From positions 108,710-172,709 of the forward strand of contig JACIXD010000008.1 of assembly GCA_014360645.1 (NCBI GenBank): a stretch of DNA of 64,000 nt, written 5' to 3'. The stretch's first letter is position 1, and every line of letters starts with the position of its first letter. The DNA is from Actinomycetota bacterium. GTDB taxonomy: Bacteria; Actinomycetota; Geothermincolia; Geothermincolales; RBG-13-55-18. This document shows positions 27,214 through 36,208 of this stretch, one piece after another. Position numbers and translations under genes: made by a program. A model generated the notes under the pieces. The model made no database searches. It was not told where the DNA came from and saw only the letters and a list, made by a program, of their open reading frames with translations.

Positions 27214-27232
27214 GTCCTCTTTCCGTCCGGGG

Positions 27233-28657
27233 TCATTCCCGCTCCGCGTCAGCCGCCATCCCCCTGAAGGCCTCGGCGATCATCCCCGCCTCCTCGTCGC
27301 TCACCGTGCGCATGTCCAGGATGACGCGGTCGTCCCTGACGCGGCAGATCACCGGCGGCTCGGCCCCGCGCAAGGCCTCCTCGATGGAGGCGGTCTTCAT
27401 GGCCGGCGAGGTCACCGCCACCGTCCAGGTGGGAAGGTCCTCCATGGGCAGCGCCCCTCCGCCGGCGCGCGAGACGTCCTCCACCACCTCGGCCTGGAAA
27501 GGACCCTCGGAGGAGATCCTCTTCGCCAGAGCGCGCGCCCGCTCGCGCAGCATCTCGGGGTCCGCGGTGAGCATGGCCAGGGTGGGGATCTCCTTCACCG
27601 CCCGGGAGGGGTCGAGGTACTGCCGCAGGGTGGCCTCGAGGGCGGCCACCGTTAGCTTGTCCACCCTCAGGGCGCGGGCGAGGGGGTGGCGGGCCATGGC
27701 CTCCACCAGGTCGGACCGACCGAGCACGATCCCCGCCTGGGGCCCTCCCAGGAGCTTGTCGCCGCTGAAGCAGACCAGGTCCGCGCCCTCCTGCAGGGAA
27801 CGCCGGATGGTGGGCTCGTACTGCAGCCCGTGGTCGGAAAGGTCTATATACACCCCGCTCCCCAAGTCGTCGAGGACCATGAGGCCGAATTCCCGCGCCA
27901 GCTCCGCCAGCTCCTTCACCCCCACCTCGGCGGTGAAGCCGGTGATGCGGTAATTGCTGGGATGGGCGCGCATGAGTATGGCCGTCTCGCTGGTGATGGC
28001 GCGCCGGAAGTCCTCGAGATAGGTCTTGTTGGTAGTCCCCACCTCCACCAGCCTGGCGCCGCTCTGGGCCATGACTTCCGGCAGGCGGAAAGAGCCCCCG
28101 ATCTCTATGAGCTGACCCCTGCTGACTATGACCTCCCTGTCCCTGGCGTGGGTGGTGAGGGCCAGGAGCACCGCCGCGGCGTTGTTGTTCACCACCAGGG
28201 CGGACTCGGCCCCCGTGAGGTCGCATAGCAGCCTTCGCAGGTGTTCCTGGCGCGAGCCGCGCCTGCCGTCCTCGAGCCTGAACTCAAGGTTGCTGTAGCA
28301 GGCGCCCGCCACGGCCAGCGCCTCCATGGCGGGGCGCGAGAGCGGGGAGCGACCCAGGTTGGTGTGGATGACCACCCCGGTGGCGTTGATCACGCGCCGG
28401 AAGCTCATCTGCAGCTTCTCCTCCACCACCTTTTCCACCAGGGAGACGAGGTCCTCGGTGTCCGTGCTTATCTTCTCAAGGGACATCTCGTCCCTGGCGG
28501 CGAGGATGGCCTCCCGGATGCCGTCGAGCACGGTGCGTGAGGCCTCGGTGACCAGTTCCCTGGGGATGGCCTTGCTGCCCATGAGACGGCTGCGGTAAAC
28601 GGCCTGGATGAGGTCGTTCACCGACGAGAGACCTCTGAGGTAGTCTTTTTTCTCCAT
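27233..28657 (-). CDS. selA: L-seryl-tRNA(Sec) selenium transferase SelA
   Basis: A 474-residue PLP enzyme converting Ser-tRNA(Sec) to Sec-tRNA(Sec) with selenophosphate. The PLP lysine is Lys301 in [15 protein letters not shown], close to Lys295 of E. coli SelA; other family blocks are [19 protein letters not shown] (~89-107), [16 protein letters not shown] and [14 protein letters not shown]. Length is normal for the family. It is co-directional with selB (19 bp apart) and lies 113 bp after the yedF stop, in the order yedF-selA-selB-selC on the minus strand. Confidence 0.96.
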   Translation of the reverse strand: MEKKDYLRGLSSVNDLIQAVYRSRLMGSKAIPRELVTEASRTVLDGIREAILAARDEMSLEKISTDTEDLVSLVEKVVEEKLQMSFRRVINATGVVIHTNLGRSPLSRPAMEALAVAGACYSNLEFRLEDGRRGSRQEHLRRLLCDLTGAESALVVNNNAAAVLLALTTHARDREVIVSRGQLIEIGGSFRLPEVMAQSGARLVEVGTTNKTYLEDFRRAITSETAILMRAHPSNYRITGFTAEVGVKELAELAREFGLMVLDDLGSGVYIDLSDHGLQYEPTIRRSLQEGADLVCFSGDKLLGGPQAGIVLGRSDLVEAMARHPLARALRVDKLTVAALEATLRQYLDPSRAVKEIPTLAMLTADPEMLRERARALAKRISSEGPFQAEVVEDVSRAGGGALPMEDLPTWTVAVTSPAMKTASIEEALRGAEPPVICRVRDDRVILDMRTVSDEEAGMIAEAFRGMAADAERE

Positions 28658-28770
28658 GTCCTTTCCTAGTTTACCTTCTCGGCTCCCCCGCCGGAAGTGC
28701 AGGGCAGGCCGCGGTGCAGTGCTTCAGGACGGGGCCGGCCGTACGCCCGGTTCCCCCGCGCCGAGGAGCC

Positions 28771-29355
28771 TCATATGGTCACGGAGTTGGTGGCGGAGAG
28801 CATGGTGGTGAGGATGTCGTACATGTTGCTCACCGTCCCCACCGCGAGCCTCTCCCTGGCCTGGAAATAATCCAGACAGGTGCCGCAGACCAGCACCTCC
28901 ACGCCCATGTCCCGGAGGTTGGAGAGGGCCTCCACCCCGTCCCCTCCCTCCACCGCCAGAAGGACGCCCCGGTTGAAGAGCACCACCCTCCAGGGTGGGG
29001 GGTCGCTCTCCGCCAGGGTGTTGAGGAAGGCCTTGACGAGGATCCTGCCCAGTTCATCCTCGCCGCGGCCCATGACTTCCGACGAGAGCACCACCACCGC
29101 GCGCTCGGCATGACCGGGTCCGCTTTCCGCCCCCGCTTCCTCGGAGCCCCTGGTTATGGCGATCCGGAATCCCCCCTCCTCCTCGAAGACCTCGCTGACG
29201 CACCCCTGTGAGGAGGCGAAGCGGCATACGTTGTCCCTGGCGGTGGGGTTGTCCACCAGCACCTCTATCTCGGTAGCGCCCCCCTTGAGGGCTTCCTTGG
29301 TCCGCACCACCGGCGCGGGGCATGCCAGCCCGCGCGCGTCCACGCGCTCCTTCAT
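28771..29355 (-). CDS. yedF: Selenium metabolism protein YedF (TusA-like plus DsrE-like)
   Basis: About 194 residues from the ATG at 29355, chosen because GGGAGGT lies 4 bases upstream. The N-terminal ~75 residues are a TusA/SirA-like domain (VDARGLACPAPVVRTKEAL with Cys12 in the CPxP motif). The C-terminal half is a DsrE-like domain (VVVLSSEVMGRGEDELGRILVKAFLNTL, VEVLVCGTCLDYF). This two-domain form is a marker of selenium-using anaerobes and is thought to handle selenium or sulfur for SelD; its exact reaction is not settled. It sits between selD and selA. Confidence 0.88.
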   Translation of the reverse strand: MKERVDARGLACPAPVVRTKEALKGGATEIEVLVDNPTARDNVCRFASSQGCVSEVFEEEGGFRIAITRGSEEAGAESGPGHAERAVVVLSSEVMGRGEDELGRILVKAFLNTLAESDPPPWRVVLFNRGVLLAVEGGDGVEALSNLRDMGVEVLVCGTCLDYFQARERLAVGTVSNMYDILTTMLSATNSVTI

Positions 29356-29538
29356 AACACCTCCCGGCTCGCTTCGCCGCCGCGTCCTCCCGACGCGGCG
29401 GCGTTTCCTTCTCCCTCCAGATCCGCGCCCGCGTCGCATGGCGCTCTCTTTCCGCATCTCCCGCCGCTCTCACCTGCCCGGCGGCGCCGACACGCTTCCG
29501 GAGCCGCCTTTTCACCCACGGTGGATGTGCGGGTAACG

Positions 29539-30579
29539 TCAGGGCAGGATACGCACCGTGCCCGCGGCGCTCTCCATGAACCTCCCGATGACCGCCGCGT
29601 CACCCTCGCCTCCCATCTCCCGCGTGAAGATCTCCAGAGCCCCTTCGGGCAGGGCGATGAGAAGCCCTCCCGAGGTCTGGGGGTCGAAGACCAGGTCGCG
29701 GTCAACCTCGCTCACCCGCGGCGAGACCTCCACGCGGGGGGAGAGATAATCGCGGTTCTTGTGGGCGCCGGCGGGGACCATGCCCATCTCCGCCATCTCG
29801 CGGGCGCGGGGATACAGGGGCAGCCGCGACACCTCGACCTCGCAGCCAAGGCCGTTTCCCTCGAGCATATTCAGGAGGTGGCCGGCCAGACCGAAGCCGG
29901 TGACGTCGGTGCAGGCATGGGCACCGGCGAGCACCGCCGCCCGCGAGGCGCGGTCGTTGAGGGAGGCCATGCCCTCCACGGCCTCCCGCATCTCCTCCTC
30001 GCCCATGAACTCGCCCTTGAGAGCGGTGGCGAGCACCCCCGTTCCCAGGGGCTTGGTGAGCACCAGGAGGTCGCCCGCCTCCGCCCCCAGGCAGGTCATG
30101 ATACGGTCGGGATGCACCCTGCCGGTGACCGCGAGGCCGTACTTGGGCTCCGCGTCCTCCACCGTATGTCCTCCCAGGAGGACCGCCCCCGCCTTCCTGA
30201 TGCTGGCCAGTCCGCCCTCCAGGATGCGGGCCAGGATATCCATCCCCAGGGAACAGGGGAAACAGACGATGTTCATGGCGGAGAGGGGGATGCCCCCCAT
30301 GGCGTAGACGTCGCTGAGGGCGTTGGCCGCGGCGATGCGGCCGTAATCGTAGGGGTCGTCCACGATGGGGGTGAAAAAATCCAGGGTATGCACCAGCGCC
30401 GTCTCCTCGTCCAGCATGTACACCGCGGCGTCGTCAGGGGTGTCCAGTCCCACCAGGATCTCGCGCCCCGGGTCGCCGGGCGGAATGAGACGCAGCACCT
30501 TCTCGAGGTCCTCCGGACCCACCTTGGCAGCTCACCCGGACTTGCTCGAGAGATGGGTGAGCCGAATCTCGTCCGGCAC
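29539..30579 (-). CDS. selD: Selenide, water dikinase SelD, itself UGA-recoded
   Basis: About 346 residues from GTG 30579 (GGAGGT 6 bases upstream). The active-site block reads HLSSKSG-U-AAKVGPEDL with an in-frame TGA at 30532-30534 as residue 16; the catalytic residue, Cys17 in E. coli SelD, is thus selenocysteine, followed by Lys19. The rest is a typical AIR-synthase-like fold (LDTPDDAAVYMLDEETALVHTLDFFTPIVDDPYDYGRIAAANALSD in pieces, GGHTVEDAEPKYGLAVTG). It makes selenophosphate from selenide and ATP. If TGA is read as stop, the gene appears to start late at an internal GTG and to lack its catalytic residue. Minus-strand TATAAT motifs at 30613-30623 suggest its promoter. Confidence 0.94.
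30504..30534 (-). promoter_or_regulatory. Selenocysteine UGA and candidate SECIS hairpin of selD
   Basis: After the TGA (30534-30532, minus strand) GGTCC and GGACC form a 5 bp stem around a GGA loop at offsets 21-23 from the U, about the same distance as in fdhA. The loop lacks the GGUCU run, so SelB binding is inferred from position and the conserved protein context. Confidence 0.6.
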
Positions 30580-30952
30580 TATAATACCTCCTGATATTCT
30601 CGATAATAGGATATTATATTATACGATTCCACGATCAGCTCGGGAGGACACCACATATTGTTGCTCTCACCCAAGATTAAGTGCTCCATGTCGCATTTTA
30701 CTGAGCAGATCGGTTATCGTTTCATATTATTCCCGGGGCGATCTCCATACCGGAGGTGGAAGGGGGCTGAGGTCGACCTCCGTTTTCCGAGCGGCAGGGT
30801 TCCCCCGGGCTTATCGACGCGGCAGGATGCCGGCGACATATCCGCTCCCTGACTTCAGGCGCCCGTTGATAAGACGCTGCTTCCCTGTGCTCAGGGCTGG
30901 GGGCCCGCCCCTCGCGTGGATCCGCTCCCCGGCTACCCATGCGGGGACGGGT
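30580..30952. other. Intergenic region between selD and the flavodoxin-fold gene
   Basis: About 370 bp. The selD-proximal 60 bp are AT-rich with overlapping minus-strand TATAAT motifs (30613-30623), the probable selD promoter. No gene or RNA is recognised in the remainder. Confidence 0.5.
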
Positions 30953-31564
30953 TCATCCCTTCTTCTCCCCCAGGCTGCGCTCTATCTCCACCACCAGGTG
31001 CTCGCCGGCGGAGTAGGCGTTGCGCAGGGCCGTGGGGTGCTCCCGGATGGCTCCCTTGCGGTCCATGCGGAAGAAGAGCAGGCGTTCGTAGTACTTGATG
31101 TCGAGGACCTCGAAGAACATGTCCACCACCTTCAGGGCCCCGTCGAAGGCGCGGGGATCATCCGCCCCGGCGGTGGAGAGGAAAAGACCGCGGCGCGCGT
31201 GCCTGGTCTCCGGGTCCGTGACCTCCTGCCCCAGCAGCGTCTTGCGCGCCCACATGCACTGGTGGCGGTCGATGAGGGCCTTGGTCTGGGCGTTGAGGGA
31301 GTTGAAATACACGGGGGCCGCCAGGATGATGCCGTGCGAGGAGGTGGTGAGGTTGTAGATCTTGTCCATGGCGTCGTCGATGGTGCACTCCCCGTCCTTG
31401 CGGCAGTCCTCGCATGCCTGGCAGGGGAAGATCTCGCGGTTGCAGACCACGATCTTGTTCACGGTCGCGCCCGCTTCCCTGGCTCCTTTGAGGGCCTCCT
31501 CCAGAAGTATCGCGGTGTTGCCGTTGAGCCGGGGACTTCCGGCGATCCCCAGGATCTTTACCAT
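30953..31564 (-). CDS. Flavodoxin-fold NAD(P)H-dependent FMN reductase-like protein
   Basis: About 203 residues. MVKILGIAGSPRLNGNTAILLEEALKGA is the FMN-phosphate-binding start of the NADPH-dependent FMN reductase/iron-sulfur flavoprotein family, and IILAAPVYFNSLNAQTKALIDR is the second flavin-binding loop. CNREIFPCQACEDCRKDGECTIDD supplies a compact Cys motif (CxxCxxC plus C) as in iron-sulfur flavoproteins, which may bind a 4Fe-4S cluster. A soluble redox carrier or reductase in an anaerobe is likely. ATG 31564 has GGGGGAG upstream; a TTG one codon earlier is possible. Confidence 0.8.
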   Translation of the reverse strand: MVKILGIAGSPRLNGNTAILLEEALKGAREAGATVNKIVVCNREIFPCQACEDCRKDGECTIDDAMDKIYNLTTSSHGIILAAPVYFNSLNAQTKALIDRHQCMWARKTLLGQEVTDPETRHARRGLFLSTAGADDPRAFDGALKVVDMFFEVLDIKYYERLLFFRMDRKGAIREHPTALRNAYSAGEHLVVEIERSLGEKKG

Positions 31565-31914
31565 CAATACTCCCCCACGAGTTTATTAAGTCATGGCTGT
31601 TGCGTATTCTATCCGATGCGGAGGATAACCGCAATTCCTCCCCTCAAGCCGGCCTGAGGGCATGTTCCCGGGCCTCCGGCGCCCACTGCAGGCAGAGCGA
31701 GCGGGAGGGGCGGGGACCGCCGGGAGCAGGGAAAACGCCGCGGGACACCGGGTTATCCTCCACCGCGCCGCGCAACGCCCGCGCCGTTATGCCGCACACA
31801 GTTCCTGGCACCTGACGGCGGTGCGGGGACGGGGGATGGGGGCAGAGCGGCGTCCCGTCGCGGAGGGCATCGGCACCCCGTTCTTTCCCGCCCGCAACGC
31901 CGCCGGACCTCATG
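31565..31914. other. Intergenic region, nothing recognised
   Basis: 350 bp upstream of the flavodoxin-fold gene and next to the 131 bp array. No gene, RNA or repeat seen. Confidence 0.45.
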
Positions 31915-32307
31915 TTTTCGGGCCGGATGCTGCCGGACGCCCGTTCACCGCCCGGTATCGCGGGGGGAAGGGGAACGACCCCGGTTCCGGGTGAGGGTCA
32001 GGCGACCGCCCCCTCCTCCCTGAGCCGGGCAATCTCCCCCTCCTCTTTTCGGGCCGGATGCTGCCGGACGCCCGTTCACCGCCCGGTATCGCGGGGGGAA
32101 GGGGAACGACCCCGGTTCCGGGTGAGGGTCAGGCGACCGCCCCCTCCTCCCTGAGCCGGGCAATCTCCCCCTCCTCTTTTCGGGCCGGATGCTGCCGGAC
32201 GCCCGTTCACCGCCCGGTATCGCGGGGGGAAGGGGAACGACCCCGGTTCCGGGTGAGGGTCAGGCGACCGCCCCCTCCTCCCTGAGCCGGGCAATCTCCC
32301 CCTCCTC
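31915..32307. repeat. 131 bp tandem repeat (three units) derived from the 3' end of the CoA-transferase gene
   Basis: Units 31915-32045, 32046-32176 and 32177-32307 are near-identical (GGGCCGGATGCTGCCGG at 31920, 32051 and 32182). Each combines the last ~48 bp of the minus-strand CoA-transferase gene with 83 bp of downstream sequence; only the unit at 32177-32307 is joined to the real gene. The others therefore carry orphan copies of its last 15 codons and stop. Confidence 0.95.
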
Positions 32308-33411
32308 CATGCCGATCTCCCGCAGCAGCTCGTCGGTGTGCTGGCCCAGGGCCGGCGGGGGGGACAGGAAGCGGGGCGGGGTGCGGGAGAGCTTGTAGGG
32401 GCTGCCCAACTGCCGCATGGCGCTCTCCCCCTCACCGACCTCCACCACCATGTCCCGGTGCTTGACCTGGGGGTCGTCCAGGGCTTCGTCCAGGCGCGCC
32501 AGGGCGCAGCAGGGAACGTCGTTGGCGGTCAGCACGCGAAGCGCGTCCTCGAGGGTGCGCGCCCGGATGGCCTCCTCAACCCGGGGCAGCAGCTCGGGCT
32601 TCCCCAGGATACGCTGGGGGGTGTTCAGGCCCTTGGCGTCCTCCAGACCCAGGGCGTCGCAGAGCCCGTTCCAGAACCAGTCCTCGTGGGCGATGCCGAT
32701 GACCAGGTGTTTTCCATCCGCGGTGTCGAAGATGCCGTAATGGGGGGTTGCGTGGAGGGGGTTGATGGTGGGCACCTCGCCCGTCTCGAGGTAGGGCCCC
32801 AGGCTGTTGTGTAGGAGGAACACCACGCAGTCCAGCATGGCTATGTCCACGAACTGTCCCTCCCCGGTCCGGTCGCGAGCCAGCAGGGCCGCCTGGATGG
32901 CGATGACGGAATTGAGGGCGGAGGCTATGTCCGCCACCTCGAACCCCAGCACCACCGGGTTTCCCTCCCGGTCCCGGGTGAGGCCCAGGACGCCCCCCAT
33001 GGCCATGTAGGTGATGTCGTGCCCGGGATGGTCGCGATAGGGGCCGTCCTGTCCGAAACCGCTGATGGAGCAGTAGATGATGCGCGGGTTAAGGGCCTTC
33101 AGGGTCTCGTAATCCACCCCCAGGCGCGCGGTGGTGCCGGGGCGAAAGCCCTCCACGACCACGTCCGCGGTGCGTGCCAGGCGGCGGAAGGCCTCCTGGG
33201 CTGCGGGGTGCTTGAGATTCAGGGCCAGGCTCTTCTTGTTGCGGTTTATCTGGTTGAACAGGAAACGGAAGGTGCGGGCGTGGTCGCCGGTTCCCGGGGG
33301 CTCCACCTTGATGACCTCCGCCCCGAGGTCGGCGAGGATCATGGTGCACAGGGGCCCGGGATAGAGCTGGGACAGGTCCAGTACGCGAATTCCCTCCAGG
33401 GGCGCGGTCAT
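32260..33411 (-). CDS. Family III CoA-transferase (CaiB/BaiF type)
   Basis: About 383 residues from ATG 33411 (AAGGAGGTTG upstream). N-terminal PLEGIRVLDLSQLYPGPLCTMILADLGAEVIKVEPPGTGD is the family hallmark, and GHDITYMAMGG includes the conserved Asp that carries the acyl-CoA intermediate in FrcA-type enzymes; GQFVDIAMLDCV and YGIFDTADGKHLVIGI follow. These enzymes move CoA between carboxylic acids; the substrate is unknown here, possibly a fatty or aromatic acid given the acyl-CoA synthetase and SCP2 genes in the region. The last 16 codons are repeated downstream as orphan copies. Confidence 0.92.
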   Translation of the reverse strand: MTAPLEGIRVLDLSQLYPGPLCTMILADLGAEVIKVEPPGTGDHARTFRFLFNQINRNKKSLALNLKHPAAQEAFRRLARTADVVVEGFRPGTTARLGVDYETLKALNPRIIYCSISGFGQDGPYRDHPGHDITYMAMGGVLGLTRDREGNPVVLGFEVADIASALNSVIAIQAALLARDRTGEGQFVDIAMLDCVVFLLHNSLGPYLETGEVPTINPLHATPHYGIFDTADGKHLVIGIAHEDWFWNGLCDALGLEDAKGLNTPQRILGKPELLPRVEEAIRARTLEDALRVLTANDVPCCALARLDEALDDPQVKHRDMVVEVGEGESAMRQLGSPYKLSRTPPRFLSPPPALGQHTDELLREIGMEEGEIARLREEGAVA

Positions 33412-33782
33412 GGGTTCAACCTCCTTCTCGGACGGGCTTTTCATCCGCTGTGATTATATGAAAAGACGGTCTCCACGTCTCCTGTCCGGCGGTAAAGGGG
33501 GTCACGGCCTGGTGCCGACTCTCGCAGGAAGTGCGTCGCGGTTCCCGGTCGAGGATGCAGGCCTCAAAGGGCGGAGGCCGCACCGCGTCCTTGAGAAAAG
33601 GCTCCGCGGCGCGCCGGGCGGGCGAGGGTCGGCGGGTGCGGCACCGGCGCTCCGTCGCCCATCGGGCGGTACGGAATAAGGCGCGGGAGCATGGAAGGCC
33701 GGTAACCATAAGCTGCACGGCGTCCGGGAAAAAAGGCCCCGCGGCGATCCGGGCGTACGAGTGTCGACGGGCGGCTGAAAGA
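33412..33782. other. Intergenic region with a degenerate ~135 bp direct repeat next to tRNA-Pro
   Basis: A TATAAT on the minus strand (33453-33458) may serve the CoA-transferase. Two diverged blocks (GCGTCC...AAAAGGCTCCGCGGCG from 33585 and GCGTCC...AAAAGGCCCCGCGGCG from 33720) lie 135 bp apart; the second abuts the 3' end of tRNA-Pro. No coding region is convincing. Confidence 0.45.
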
Positions 33783-33860
33783 TGGTCGGGGTGAGAGGAT
33801 TTGAACCTCCGACCTCTGCGTCCCGAACGCAGCGCGCTGACCAAACTGCGCCACACCCCG
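33783..33860 (-). tRNA. tRNA-Pro (anticodon CGG)
   Basis: Minus-strand cloverleaf: acceptor CGGGGTG/CACCCCG, D arm GGCGCAGTTTGGTCAGCGC, anticodon stem CTGCG/CGCAG around TTCGGGA (anticodon CGG), T arm GGTTCAAATCC, discriminator A and encoded CCA (33785-33783). Confidence 0.95.
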
Positions 33861-34218
33861 ACCGTACGACGTTCATGCGGTTTTCAAGCCGGCCCTCAAT
33901 GCTCCGGCAGTTCTCTATTATACATTCCCGGAGCCCCCGGCGCTAAGCGAAACTTGCTCTATCCCCGTGATACCGGGCATAGGAAAGATATGGGCTATGG
34001 ACCGACCTTCCGCCCGTGTTCATGACTGCCTGACGAACAAAAGGCGGTTATCACGGGGTGGCCATGATGCATCGGGTGACCGTTCGGCCGCCGGCCACCA
34101 CTTGTACCACCGATGCCGTGCGCGCCGGGACGTTCCCGGTCTGCGGAGAGGCGGCTCCCCGCCCCGTGCGTGCCATCCCGGGAACCGGGTAAGGCCGTTG
34201 AAGGGGAAGGCGCCCGTC
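33861..34218. other. Intergenic region, nothing recognised
   Basis: 358 bp between tRNA-Pro and the M24 peptidase gene. I see no coding region, RNA or repeat. Confidence 0.45.
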
Positions 34219-35457
34219 CTACTCGATCTCCTCGATGGCCAGGGGGAACTTCGAGGTCAGCTCGCAGCCGTCCTTCTCGATGACGATGGGGTTCTCGTAG
34301 CGGAACCCCACCCCGTCCTCGGGAGCTGCATACTGCATGGCCAGGATGACCATCTCGTTCTCCTGGTAGACGTGGTCGGGGTCTGTCCAGTAGGGGATGG
34401 GCACGTCCATGCTCGCCCCCACCCTCCACTCGTCACCGAAGAGGCCGATGCCGTGCTCCACCCCCGGGAGGAGGAAGTCCGAGCAGCCCCGCTCCTCCGC
34501 GAAGCGGCCCAGCTCGGTTATGAGGTCGCCCGGGGTGGCCCCGGCCCTGTAGCTGTCCGCCACGAACTGCACGCAGGCCACGAAGTTGTCGGCGTGCCAG
34601 CGCTGGCGCTTGCTGGCGGGGGCGATGAGGTAGTTGTGGGAGTGGTCCCCCAGGGCCAGCCTGAACATGGCGTGGAGGTCGAACATCAGCGCCTCCCCGG
34701 CGGCGAACTCTTTGGTGGTGGGAGGGGTGCAGGCCCCCAGCCCGGTGCGCCAGCCGCTGGAGATCTCGTTGAGGCCGGCGAAGTTCCACTCCGAGACGCT
34801 GCCCTCGCGGCGCATGGCCAGGGCGGCGATGCCGGCCAGCTCCGTCTCCGTCATCCCCTTCCAGCCGCCGTTCTCGATGGCCTCGCGGGCCGCCTTGTGC
34901 CCGGCGTCCACGATGCGCCCCGCCTCGCGGAAGCGGTTGATGGTCCCCTCGTCCTTGATGATGGAGGCCTGGTCCACGATGTCGTGGGCGTTGATGAAGT
35001 CGAAGCCGGGCAGGGCGTCGCGGAAGCGCTCGTATTCGTAGTGGGTCATCCACCCCTCGGCGGTGTAGGTGGCCATGCCGGTCTCGTAGCCGATGCGGCC
35101 TCCGGTCAGGCCCAGCTCATCCTCGACGAAATACTTGATGACCTCGATCTGGTCCGCCCCGCTGGCCCCGAAGTAGCCGCGCACGTGGTCCTCGTCCAGC
35201 CAGGTCTCGCTGAGCAGGCGGGCGGAGTCTATGACGAAGGTGAACACGGTGGGCAGGCCCTCGGCGGGGATGACCATGAAGGTACGCCAGGGCACGAAGG
35301 CGTCGAGCACGAAGCTCATGGTGCGGATGCGCGACGCCAGGTAGAGGTCGAGGTCGCGCCGGCGCATGCCCTCCTGGATGTCCAGGAGGCGCTTCTCGAT
35401 GTCCACGGAATAAGGGTCGTTGGGGTCGGGCCTGGGTATATCCAGCATCTCTATCAT
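34219..35457 (-). CDS. M24-family metallopeptidase (Xaa-Pro aminopeptidase/creatinase fold)
   Basis: A 412-residue protein. The N-terminal half is a creatinase-like domain; the C-terminal pita-bread domain has plausible metal ligands in MFDLHAMFRLALGDHSHNYL, the His of PGVEHGIGLFGDEW, and the Glu of RYENPIVIEKDG. The fold removes an N-terminal residue before Pro or hydrolyses related C-N bonds. Substitutions around the usual second Asp (ALGDHSHN) leave open whether it is a peptidase or a creatinase-like hydrolase. Start ATG 35457; a downstream ATG (MLDIPRP) is close. Confidence 0.82.
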   Translation of the reverse strand: MIEMLDIPRPDPNDPYSVDIEKRLLDIQEGMRRRDLDLYLASRIRTMSFVLDAFVPWRTFMVIPAEGLPTVFTFVIDSARLLSETWLDEDHVRGYFGASGADQIEVIKYFVEDELGLTGGRIGYETGMATYTAEGWMTHYEYERFRDALPGFDFINAHDIVDQASIIKDEGTINRFREAGRIVDAGHKAAREAIENGGWKGMTETELAGIAALAMRREGSVSEWNFAGLNEISSGWRTGLGACTPPTTKEFAAGEALMFDLHAMFRLALGDHSHNYLIAPASKRQRWHADNFVACVQFVADSYRAGATPGDLITELGRFAEERGCSDFLLPGVEHGIGLFGDEWRVGASMDVPIPYWTDPDHVYQENEMVILAMQYAAPEDGVGFRYENPIVIEKDGCELTSKFPLAIEEIE

Positions 35458-35488
35458 CTCCCGTCATCTCGGCGTCCCGCGGGGCGCA

Positions 35489-35887
35489 TCAGAATCGAGT
35501 GGGGATGGTGGCGAGCACCCGGTTGAGCTTGTCCACCAGGGGCGCGAGGCGTAGGGCCTTGGCCATGTTGCCGCGCAGGGCGAGCTTGCGTGAGGTGAGT
35601 GCCTTCACCGCACCCAGCTCGCCTCGGGTGATCTGGGCGAAGGTGGAATAGTCGGCGATGATGCGGAACTCCGCCCTGGGACCCTCCCCCTCGCCGGTCT
35701 CGAAGGCGGCCAGCCTGCCGTCCTCGAAGGCCACGTGGAAGTAGCGGTCCCTGCCGTCGGGGCAGTTCTTGTAGAGATTGGTCATGGAGCTGGTGACGTG
35801 GTGCAGCATCTCCGGGGACAGCTCCGCCTCCACGCGCCGGCGCCCCTCCTCGGTCCATTCCGGGCTGAGATATACGAACTCTTCCAT
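35489..35887 (-). CDS. SCP2 sterol-transfer family protein
   Basis: About 132 residues from ATG 35887 with GGAGGGAG just upstream. The SCP2 pattern is visible: YFHVAFEDGRLAAFETGEGEGPRAEFRIIADYSTFAQITRGELGAVKALTSRKLALRGNMAKALRLAPL in order, the lipid-binding sheet and the L-x-G-(N/D)-(M/P)-x-K helix. SCP2 domains bind acyl chains or sterols and may deliver them to enzymes. It lies 31 bp upstream of the M24 gene on the same strand, so they may share a transcript. Confidence 0.82.
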   Translation of the reverse strand: MEEFVYLSPEWTEEGRRRVEAELSPEMLHHVTSSMTNLYKNCPDGRDRYFHVAFEDGRLAAFETGEGEGPRAEFRIIADYSTFAQITRGELGAVKALTSRKLALRGNMAKALRLAPLVDKLNRVLATIPTRF

Positions 35888-36208
35888 GACTCCCTCCTCT
35901 TCTCCTCGCCTGCCTGGTTTCCAGCATACTCCACGCAGCCCCGGGGCGCCACGTCTGCGTGGGCTGCCCAAGGGATCAGGGATACCTTTCTTTTCCGGTC
36001 CGCCCGGGCGCGTGCGCTCGCGGGCCCGGTTATATTCCGATGTTGCCGGTATGGCGGCGAGGGGGAATAATGGTGGCGGCGGGCGGGAGGTGCGTATCGC
36101 GGAGGGACGGTCCGCGAAGGCCGGCGCGGGTACGGGAGGTCTCCACGGAGTGTCTCCCTCGCGGCCCCGCGACGGAGGGTGCGGATCTGCCTGAAGGAAG
36201 GAGGCGGC
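35888..36208. other. Divergent intergenic region
   Basis: 320 bp between two divergent genes; it must carry both promoters, but none is clear by eye. AAGGAAGGAGGCGG at the right end is the ribosome binding site of the next gene. Confidence 0.45.

Noticed and set aside
25435..27267. A 610-residue plus-strand frame opposite selB
   Set aside because: Shadow of selB; His/Gly/Leu-rich with no motif.
31912..32285. Small plus-strand genes starting MLPDARSPPG
   Set aside because: They are created by the 131 bp array, which is explained by duplication of the opposite-strand gene end.
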